A DNA stretch of 64,000 bases from Streptomyces sp. HUAS YS2 (lineage in GTDB: Bacteria > Actinomycetota > Actinomycetes > Streptomycetales > Streptomycetaceae). Below are positions 58,190-64,000 of the stretch, one piece after another. A program made the translations under genes and the position numbers. Positions within the stretch are counted from its first letter, which is position 1; every line of letters starts with the position of its first letter. The notes beneath the pieces were generated by a model. That model ran no database searches. It saw only the letters and a program-made list of their open reading frames with translations, and had not been told where the DNA came from. The DNA lies in assembly GCF_033343995.1 (NCBI RefSeq), contig NZ_CP137573.1, forward strand, positions 1,736,001 to 1,800,000, in the 5' to 3' direction.

Positions 58190-58598
58190 AGCCGGTGTCG
58201 CGGGCGACCTTGTCGTAGAGGCGACGGGCCGTGGTGTTCGAGGTCTGGGTGTTCCAGTAGACCCGGCTGCAGCCCCGGTCCTCCGCCCACCGCGCGACGG
58301 CCTCGATCAGGGCCCCGCCCACGCCTCGGCCCCGGACCTCCGGGTCGGTGTAGAGGTCCTGGAGGTAGCAGACGTCCGGGCCCGAGGTGCTCGGGTGGAC
58401 GAAGAAGTGCGTGATGCCGACGAGCCGGCCGTCGATGCGGGCGCCGAGCGCGTGCATCCGGGTGTCGTCCTGGAAGGCATGCCAGGACCGCTCGTACATC
58501 TCGGGGCCCTCGGTGCGCCCGTAGAAGTCGATGTACGCGCGGAAGAGCGACTCCCATGCCTCGCGGTCGGCGGGCCCGAGCCTGTCTGTGCTGATCAT
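58158..58598 (-). CDS. GNAT family N-acetyltransferase
   Basis: A 146-residue acetyltransferase that moves acetyl from acetyl-CoA to an amine. The acetyl-CoA loop is [26 protein letters not shown] (R/QxxGxG/A pattern), preceded by YLQDL and followed by [20 protein letters not shown], a normal GNAT core. ATG at 58598; the frame continues upstream into the AlkA gene. It starts 4 bp after the Ada-AlkA stop on the same strand, so it is probably co-transcribed with that gene. Substrate unknown. Confidence 0.88.
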   Translation of the reverse strand: MISTDRLGPADREAWESLFRAYIDFYGRTEGPEMYERSWHAFQDDTRMHALGARIDGRLVGITHFFVHPSTSGPDVCYLQDLYTDPEVRGRGVGGALIEAVARWAEDRGCSRVYWNTQTSNTTARRLYDKVARDTGFMKYQIDLPR

Positions 58599-58602
58599 GG
58601 CG

Positions 58603-59958
58603 TCATTCTGCCGGTACGGCCGCCAGGTATCGAACGGCGTACGAACGCCAGGGCGCCCAGGCATCGCCGTCCGGAGTCCCGGCGGGCGCGACGTCCGGGT
58701 CGCCGAGGGCGCGCATCCGGATCGCGGCGGCCGCCGCCGGGGTCACACCGTCGACGGCGAGCAGCGCCCGCTCGGCCGCGTCCCGGTCCGCGCCCGGGTC
58801 GAGGCGTACGGAACCGTCGGCGAGCGCGGCGGCGAGCGGGCCGGCCACGGGGTGGGCGGTGAGCGCGGCGGGTTCGGGGAACAGGTGGGTGAGGCCGCCG
58901 CAGGGGGTGTCGAGGGCGGTGCCGTGGGCGGTCACCAGCCGGGTCGCCTCGGCCGGGCCGACGAGGGTGCGGAGTGCGAACTCCTCGGGCTCGGCCGCGC
59001 CGGGCGAGCGCACCCCGGGGCGGGCGGCGACGCGGGGGGCGAGCCCGGGGTCGGCGGCCAGCCGTTCGGCGACCGCGTACGGGTCGGCGTCCAGGTCGAA
59101 CAGGCGGCGCAGCCGCTGCACGGCGGTGGTGAGGTCGCGCAGGTCCGCGAGGTGGATCCGGGCCTCCAGCCAGGGCCCGGGGGACGCCTCGTCGACGGCG
59201 GCGACGCCCCAGCCGTACGGCAGCCGCAGGGTGCGGCGGTACGTGCGGGCGCCGGGCTCGCCGACGACCTCCTCGATGCCGGGGACGGCCTCGGCGGCCA
59301 GCAGGTCGAAGACCTCGCGGGCGGCGTACGGGCCGCGGTGCGCGAGCCGCAGCGGGACGCCGGCGGCCTGCGCGGTGCGCGGGCCGGTGGCGGTGCCGGT
59401 GCCGGACTCGGCGCGCAGGGCGCTGGGGGTGCGGGCGTAGATGCGGCGGATCGTGTCGTTGAACTGGCGGACGCTGGCGAAGCCGGACGCGAACGCGATC
59501 TCGGTGACCGGCAGGCCGGTGGTCTGCAGGAGCAGCCGGGCGGTGTGGGCGCGCTGCGCGCGGGCGAGCGCGACCGGCCCGGCGCCCAGCTCGGCGGTGA
59601 GCTGTCGCTGCACCTGGCGGGCGCTGTAGCCGAGCCGCCCGGCGAGCCCGGGCACGCCCTCGCGGTCGACGACTCCGTCGCCGATGAGGCGCATGGCCCG
59701 GCCGACGACGTCGGCCCGCACGTTCCACTCGGCGGAGCCGGGCACGGCGTCGGGCCGGCAGCGCCGGCAGGCCCGGAAGCCGTGGCCCTGCGCAGCGGCG
59801 GCGGTCGGGAAGAACCGGACGTTCTGGCGCTTGGGGGTGACCGCCGGGCAGCTCGGGCGGCAGTAGATCCCGGTGGTGGCGACCGCGAAGAAGAACGCCC
59901 CGTCGAACCGTGCGTCCCGGCTGCTGACCGCCTCGTATCTGGTCTCTTCGTCCCTCAC
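58603..59958 (-). CDS. Ada-AlkA fusion: methyl-transfer / AraC / DNA-3-methyladenine glycosylase
   Basis: A 451-residue protein. Residues 10-75 are the Ada metal-binding methyl acceptor ([25 protein letters not shown], later CRRCRPD; four Cys). Residues 85-180 form an AraC HTH ([50 protein letters not shown]). The rest is an AlkA domain. The helix-hairpin-helix reads [22 protein letters not shown] and the region after it is short, so the glycosylase may be weakened. The GTG at 59958 has no clear ribosome binding site. Likely activated by alkylation damage. Confidence 0.88.
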   Translation of the reverse strand: MRDEETRYEAVSSRDARFDGAFFFAVATTGIYCRPSCPAVTPKRQNVRFFPTAAAAQGHGFRACRRCRPDAVPGSAEWNVRADVVGRAMRLIGDGVVDREGVPGLAGRLGYSARQVQRQLTAELGAGPVALARAQRAHTARLLLQTTGLPVTEIAFASGFASVRQFNDTIRRIYARTPSALRAESGTGTATGPRTAQAAGVPLRLAHRGPYAAREVFDLLAAEAVPGIEEVVGEPGARTYRRTLRLPYGWGVAAVDEASPGPWLEARIHLADLRDLTTAVQRLRRLFDLDADPYAVAERLAADPGLAPRVAARPGVRSPGAAEPEEFALRTLVGPAEATRLVTAHGTALDTPCGGLTHLFPEPAALTAHPVAGPLAAALADGSVRLDPGADRDAAERALLAVDGVTPAAAAAIRMRALGDPDVAPAGTPDGDAWAPWRSYAVRYLAAVPAE

Positions 59959-60085
59959 ACACCCAGTGTGCGGGACCCGGGCAGCCGGGACTCGCGGTAT
60001 TCGGACACGGCGTTCGGGCGGGGCGGGCGGGCACCCGCCACCCGCCCTGGCGGCTGCCACCGGACCCGCGCCCGGTGACCGGCCG

Positions 60086-61201
60086 CTACCGGACCCGGCC
60101 GCCGCGTTTGACCGCCATGGCCGCGCGACCCTCCGCGCCCTTGCGCTTCCAGTCCTTGAGCATCTCCGCGCGGACCCGGGCGTCGGTCTTGGCGACGATG
60201 CGCTGGTTCTCCCGGAGGAGCTTGCGGTAGCTCTCCAGGCGACGCACCGGCAGCGAGCCGTCGTCGATCGCCGCGATCACCGCGCAGCCGGGCTCCGACT
60301 CGTGGGCGCAGTCGTGGAACCGGCAGTCCCGGGCCAGCTCCTCGATCTCCGAGAAGACCTGGCCGACGCCGCCCTCCGCGTCCCAGAGGCCGACGCCGCG
60401 CAGTCCGGGCGTGTCGATCAGCGCGCCGCCCGCGGGCAGCAGGAGCAGGTTGCGGGTGGTCGTGGTGTGCCGGCCCTTCCCGTCGACGTCCCGGGCGGCC
60501 TGCACCTCCATGGAGTCCTCGCCGGTCAGCGTGTTGGCGAGGGTCGACTTCCCGGCTCCGGAGACGCCGAGCAGCACGCTGGTCCCGCCGCCGACGACGG
60601 CCTTGAGCACCTCGACGCCCTCCCCCGTCTGCGAGCTGACGGGGAGCACCTGGACGCCGGGCGCCACCGACTCCACGTCCTGGACGAGGTAGGAGAGCCC
60701 GACCGGGTCCGGGACCAGGTCGGCCTTGTTGAGCACGACGACCGGTTCGGCGCCGGACTCCCAGGCGAGCGCGAGGAACCGCTCGATCCGGCCGAGGTCC
60801 AGCTCGACGGCGAGCGAGACGGTGATGATCGCGTGGTCGACGTTCGCGGCGAGCACCTGGCCCTCGGACCGCTGGGACGAGGTGGAACGGGAGAACTCGG
60901 TCCGGCGCGGCAGGTACGCGCGGACGTAGCGGGGGGTGCCGTCGGTCTCGACGGCGGCCCAGTCGCCGGTGCAGATGACCCGCAGCGGGTCGTGCGGGGT
61001 GACGAACGCGGTGTCCGCGCGGACGAGTCCGTCCGCGGTCACGACGTCGCACTGCCCGCGGTCGACGCGTACGACCCGCCCGGGGACGAGACCCTGGTCG
61101 GCGTACGGGGCGAACGCGGCCTCCCACTCCTCGTCCCAGCCGTACGGGGCGAGCGGGTGCGCGGAGGTGGAGTTGTGTGCCTGGAAAGAGGCGAGAGACA
61201 A
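60086..61201 (-). CDS. rsgA: Ribosome small-subunit-dependent GTPase A
   Basis: A 371-residue circularly permuted GTPase that helps late maturation of the 30S subunit. The order is G4 NKADLV, G1 GVSGAGKSTLANTL, G2/G3 KGRHTTTTRNLLLL and DTPGLRGVGLWD, then the zinc domain CRFHDCAHESEPGCAV. An OB-fold precedes the GTPase. I chose the TTG at 61201 because AAAGGG lies 7 bp upstream; the frame is open further up but passes through the small ORF. It lies 65 bp downstream of that small ORF. Confidence 0.92.
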   Translation of the reverse strand: MSLASFQAHNSTSAHPLAPYGWDEEWEAAFAPYADQGLVPGRVVRVDRGQCDVVTADGLVRADTAFVTPHDPLRVICTGDWAAVETDGTPRYVRAYLPRRTEFSRSTSSQRSEGQVLAANVDHAIITVSLAVELDLGRIERFLALAWESGAEPVVVLNKADLVPDPVGLSYLVQDVESVAPGVQVLPVSSQTGEGVEVLKAVVGGGTSVLLGVSGAGKSTLANTLTGEDSMEVQAARDVDGKGRHTTTTRNLLLLPAGGALIDTPGLRGVGLWDAEGGVGQVFSEIEELARDCRFHDCAHESEPGCAVIAAIDDGSLPVRRLESYRKLLRENQRIVAKTDARVRAEMLKDWKRKGAEGRAAMAVKRGGRVR

Positions 61202-61266
61202 GGGGTGACCCTTCACAAAGGGTGGCCCCGGCGCGCGCCTCGACGAGACGCGGAAGGAGAGAGAGG

Positions 61267-61338
61267 TCAGCCGGCGGCCACGGAGGTGGAGTTGACGAGC
61301 TTCTGGATGAGGGCGGCGCCCATCGAAACGACAGCCAT
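61267..61338 (-). CDS. Small ORF of 23 codons with ideal ribosome binding site
   Basis: It encodes MAVVSMGAALIQKLVNSTSV followed by AAG, a short amphipathic or hydrophobic peptide. On the minus strand AGGAGG (61347-61352) lies exactly 8 bp before the ATG, as part of AGGAGGTG (61345-61352), which fully matches the 16S rRNA tail. This is the best ribosome binding site in the window. It ends 65 bp before the rsgA start and may be a leader peptide or an independent small protein. No family recognised. Confidence 0.55.
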   Translation of the reverse strand: MAVVSMGAALIQKLVNSTSVAAG

Positions 61339-61370
61339 CGGTCACACCTCCTGGATCACACACAACCGGT

Positions 61371-61393
61371 CACGACGACGCTTCGCCGTCGTG
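61371..61393 (-). terminator. Hairpin between the MFS gene and the small ORF
   Basis: CACGACG (61371-61377) and CGTCGTG (61387-61393) are perfect 7-bp arms; the inner CG/CG pair may extend the stem across the CTTCG-type loop. It is 69 bp after the MFS stop codon, so it may end that transcript. Confidence 0.5.
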
Positions 61394-61462
61394 GAACGAG
61401 CAGAACGGTAACCGCCGCACCGCGCACGGCGCCAACGATTTTTGACCTGGGGTTTCGTGGCA

Positions 61463-62728
61463 CTACGACCCGGCGGCGGGGAGGCGGGAGTCGATGTTCT
61501 CGGCATCGCCGCCGGACTTCTTCTTCCGGTCGTGTCGGGGAAGCAGGAGCGGGGTGGTCAGGGCGAGCAGTCCCACGACGGTGAGCGCGGCGCGCGGGCC
61601 GGTGACGTCGGCGAGCAGCCCGGCCAGCGCGGTGAGGACGGCGATGGCCGCCTGCTGGCCGATCGACCAGGCCGTCAGGGTGCGGGCGACGAGGTGCTCG
61701 GGGGTGTGTTCGAGCCGGTAGGCGGCGAGCACCGGGGTGTACAGGCTCATGTTGATGATGATCGCCAGTTCGACGACCATCACGGTGACGAGGCCGACGG
61801 CGCCGGGACGGACGAGCGCCAGGCCGATCAGCCAGACGGCGCGCAGGGTGCCGACGGTCCGGAAGACCGCCGGCCGGCCGTAGCGGGCGACGACCCGGCG
61901 GGCCAGCCGGGAGCCGACGAGTCCGCCGAGGCAGGGCGCGGCGAAGGCGAGGCCGTACTGCCAGGGCGGGAACCCGAGCCCGCGCAGCAGCAGCACGGCC
62001 AGCAGCGGCTCGCTGGCCATGATCAGGCCGGAGACGAGCATGTTGTTGAGGTAGAGCGCCCGCAGCACGGGACGGCCCAGGATGTGTCGCCAGCCGTCGA
62101 GCACCCCGCCCGTCCGGACCGGGCTCTTGCGGGTCGGTGACGGCGCGTCCCCCGGGTCTCGGATCGCGGTGAGGCCCAGCGCGGAGAGCAGGTGGCTGAG
62201 CGCGTCGGCCGCCACGGTGACGACCGGCCCGAACAGGCCGATCGCCGCCCCGCCCAGGGGCGGCCCGACCGCGATGGCGCTCCAGTTCGTGGACTCGAAC
62301 CGCGCGTGGGCGACGAGCAGGTCGTCCGGTCGCACCAGCGACTTGAGGTACGCGCCGCCGGCCGCGCCGAACGCGATCCTGGCCGCGGCGACCACCACCG
62401 AGATCACGAGCAGGTGGACGAAGCCGAGCAGGCCGAAGGCGTAGGCGACCGGGATCGTCGCCATGGCCGCGAACCGGGCCAGGTCCATCGTGATCATGAC
62501 CCGGCGCTTGGCGCGGACCTCCACCCACGGCGCGAGCGGCACCGCGATCAGCGCGCCCACCGCGGGCCCCACCGCCGACAGCACGGACACCTCGGCGGGA
62601 CCGGCGTGCAACACCAGCACGGCGATCAGCGGCAGGGCCCCGAATCCGAGCCCGGACCCGTAGGCGCTCACCGCGTACGACGCCCACAACCAGCCGAACC
62701 GCCGGCCCAGCGGTCTCCTGCCCAGCAT
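61463..62728 (-). CDS. MFS transporter (drug-efflux-like)
   Basis: A 421-residue major-facilitator protein with about 12 membrane spans. It starts RRFGWLWASYAVSAYGSGLGFGALPLIAV, has WVEVRAKRRVMITMDLARFAAMATIPV (loop 2-3 motif), a central basic loop and a second half with YLNNMLVSGLIMASEPLLAVLLLRGLGF. The pattern is that of the MefA/enterobactin-exporter-like subgroup. I chose the ATG at 62728; the frame extends 12 codons further up. It is divergent from a LysR gene with inverted repeats between. Substrate unknown. Confidence 0.85.
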   Translation of the reverse strand: MLGRRPLGRRFGWLWASYAVSAYGSGLGFGALPLIAVLVLHAGPAEVSVLSAVGPAVGALIAVPLAPWVEVRAKRRVMITMDLARFAAMATIPVAYAFGLLGFVHLLVISVVVAAARIAFGAAGGAYLKSLVRPDDLLVAHARFESTNWSAIAVGPPLGGAAIGLFGPVVTVAADALSHLLSALGLTAIRDPGDAPSPTRKSPVRTGGVLDGWRHILGRPVLRALYLNNMLVSGLIMASEPLLAVLLLRGLGFPPWQYGLAFAAPCLGGLVGSRLARRVVARYGRPAVFRTVGTLRAVWLIGLALVRPGAVGLVTVMVVELAIIINMSLYTPVLAAYRLEHTPEHLVARTLTAWSIGQQAAIAVLTALAGLLADVTGPRAALTVVGLLALTTPLLLPRHDRKKKSGGDAENIDSRLPAAGS

Positions 62729-62812
62729 CCTCGGTGCACTCCCCTCGAAGCCCCGTCCCCACAAACAGGTGTTGACCAGGGAGAGCCAAGCGGGCAGGGA
62801 AGTAGCAGGTCA

Positions 62813-62851
62813 AACAACCATCGTGCCCGATTCCTACAACCGTTGGTTGTT
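62813..62851. promoter_or_regulatory. LysR-type binding region between MFS and LysR genes
   Basis: AACAACCA (62813-62820) and TGGTTGTT (62844-62851) form a perfect inverted pair 23 bp apart, and ACAACC-GTT-GGTTGT (62836-62850) is a smaller palindrome inside. It lies between the divergent starts (62728 and 62869), 18 bp before the LysR start, suiting a LysR tetramer controlling both. Confidence 0.6.
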
Positions 62852-62868
62852 CACTAAGGTGTCTCGGC

Positions 62869-63804
62869 ATGGATCTCGAAGCAGTGCGCACCTTCGTCGC
62901 CGTCGCCGACGCGGGCCAGTTCCAGAAGGCCGCCGCCGACCTGTCGATCACCCAGCAGGCCGTCTCCAAGCGCATCGCCGCGCTGGAGCGCAGTCTCGGC
63001 GTCCGGCTGTTCACCCGCGCCCCGCGCGGCGCCGAGCTCACCATCGACGGTCAGGCGTTCCTGCCCCACGCGCGCGAGCTGCTGCGGGTCGCCGAGCGCG
63101 CGGCCGGGTCCGTGCGCACCGACCGCCGTCCGCTGCGGGTCGACGTGATCAACCTGCGTGGTGCGACGTCGGGCCTGATGCGCGACTTCCACCGCGCGCA
63201 CCCGGAGATCGAGCTCGACGTGATGAAGCTGTTCGAGATCGAGGAGGCCGTCGCAGCCCTCCGCTCCGGTGCCATCGACGCGACCTTCCGCGCCGTCGCC
63301 GCGCCCGGTCGGCCCCTTCCCGAGGGCATCGAGTCCGTCCGGGTGCTCGACGAGCCGCTCCAGCTCCTCACCGGCCCCGGCCACGCGCTGGCGGGTGCCC
63401 GGTCGGTGGCGCTCGGCCGGCTGGCCGGGCACCGGATCTGGATGCCCGGCATCGTCCCCGGCACCGAGTGGGGCGCCTACTACGACGACCTCGTCGCCGA
63501 GTTCGGCCTCACCGTCGAGGCGACCGGACCCAACTTCGGCTCCGACGCGCTCCTCGACACCATCGCCGACACCCCGGCCCTGGCCACCTTCATGGGCGCG
63601 CACACCCGTCTCATCTGGCCCGCCGGTCACGACCTGCGCAGCATCCCGGTGACCGACCCCACGCCCGTCTACCCGCACTCGCTCCTCTGGCACCGCGACA
63701 ACCCCCACCCGGCGCTGGCCACCCTCCGTTCCCATCTCGCCGCCGCGGCGGACCGCCCCGACGCCACCGGGACCTGGGCGCCGGGCTGGGTACTGCCGCG
63801 GTGA
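62869..63804 (+). CDS. LysR family transcriptional regulator (311 aa)
   Basis: Normal-length LysR protein. The N-terminal winged helix is MDLEAVRTFVAVADAGQFQKAAADLSITQQAVSKRIAALERSLGVRLFTR, and a periplasmic-binding-protein-like effector domain follows. ATG at 62869. It is divergent from the MFS transporter and is probably its regulator, acting on the inverted repeats between them. The ligand is unknown. Confidence 0.92.
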   Translation: MDLEAVRTFVAVADAGQFQKAAADLSITQQAVSKRIAALERSLGVRLFTRAPRGAELTIDGQAFLPHARELLRVAERAAGSVRTDRRPLRVDVINLRGATSGLMRDFHRAHPEIELDVMKLFEIEEAVAALRSGAIDATFRAVAAPGRPLPEGIESVRVLDEPLQLLTGPGHALAGARSVALGRLAGHRIWMPGIVPGTEWGAYYDDLVAEFGLTVEATGPNFGSDALLDTIADTPALATFMGAHTRLIWPAGHDLRSIPVTDPTPVYPHSLLWHRDNPHPALATLRSHLAAAADRPDATGTWAPGWVLPR

Positions 63805-63909
63805 GCCGAGGCGGACGGTGCTCCCGGGAGGGAAGTTCCCGCGGTTCCCCCGGTCGCACGCGATCGGCGTCCGGGCGGCCCGGCGGACTTCGGCCCGCTG
63901 AAGGATCCC

Positions 63910-64000
63910 GTGCGGCACGGGCGTACCGCCGACGACCCGCTGGTGCCGCCCATCCTGGGGCACCGGGACTACCAGCACGATCCGGAGGTCCAGGAGAACC
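63910..64000 (+). CDS. Possible start of a gene running off the window
   Basis: From a GTG at 63910 with AAGGA 4-5 bp upstream the frame stays open to the last base and reads like a real protein (VRHGRTADDPLVPPILGHRD, then YQHDPEVQEN). The residues use typical GC-rich codons. It lies 105 bp after the LysR stop on the same strand. I cannot name it from 30 residues, and a start further upstream is possible. Confidence 0.35.
   Translation, partial: MRHGRTADDPLVPPILGHRDYQHDPEVQEN

Overview
The window is a typical stretch of Streptomyces-type chromosome (very GC-rich, GTG and TTG starts, short gaps, many TetR/IclR/GntR/LysR regulators, secreted enzymes with Sec signals). I saw no rRNA, tRNA, CRISPR array, insertion sequence or phage gene. 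Genus is inferred from protein style and base composition, not proven. Where several starts were possible I chose by Shine-Dalgarno spacing and family length.

1-16.7 kb holds acyl-CoA and peptide metabolism. It begins with the 3' end of an acyl-CoA synthetase, a MaoC hydratase and a TetR gene that looks leaderless, with its operator inside its own promoter. A YtcJ-type amidohydrolase, a LacI regulator and a five-gene oligopeptide ABC transporter follow; an 18-bp perfect palindrome lies in the LacI/transporter gap. Next come a secreted peptidoglycan-recognition amidase and a fatty-acid-oxidation module (acyl-CoA dehydrogenase, EtfB, EtfA, DUF35 protein, TetR regulator, SDR dehydrogenase). Three promoters of that module carry a shared paired operator.

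16.8-24.8 kb is the most distinctive region: a compact set for 4-hydroxybenzoate degradation through extradiol (4,5) cleavage of protocatechuate. Genes are an IclR regulator, PobA, 4-oxalomesaconate hydratase (LigJ type), CHA aldolase (LigK type), PDC hydrolase (LigI type), a single-chain LigA-LigB dioxygenase and CHMS dehydrogenase (LigC type). Streptomycetes are normally associated with the 3,4-cleavage/beta-ketoadipate route. The usual oxalomesaconate tautomerase (LigU/GalD) is not present; a divergent, signal-less ModA-like protein of unknown role sits beside the regulator.

24.8-39.7 kb has a second acyl-CoA dehydrogenase/TetR pair, an APC permease, a secreted GH6 glycosidase and a purine-catabolism region: XdhC, an AzgA-type purine permease, three xanthine dehydrogenase subunits and a divergent PucR-type regulator.

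39.7-64 kb is mixed: a TPR-like protein, a phosphatase, a propeller-like protein, GntR, an iron-regulated FhuF-type reductase, a DUF2637 membrane protein, an anti-sigma-type ATPase, a secreted delta-60/DUF11/RTX protein, PoxB, a PP2C-like protein, a 1253-residue secreted subtilase with a divergent LuxR/TrmB-type regulator, small metabolic proteins, an Ada-AlkA fusion, RsgA preceded by a 23-codon ORF with an ideal ribosome binding site, and an MFS/LysR divergent pair. The window ends in a possible new coding region.
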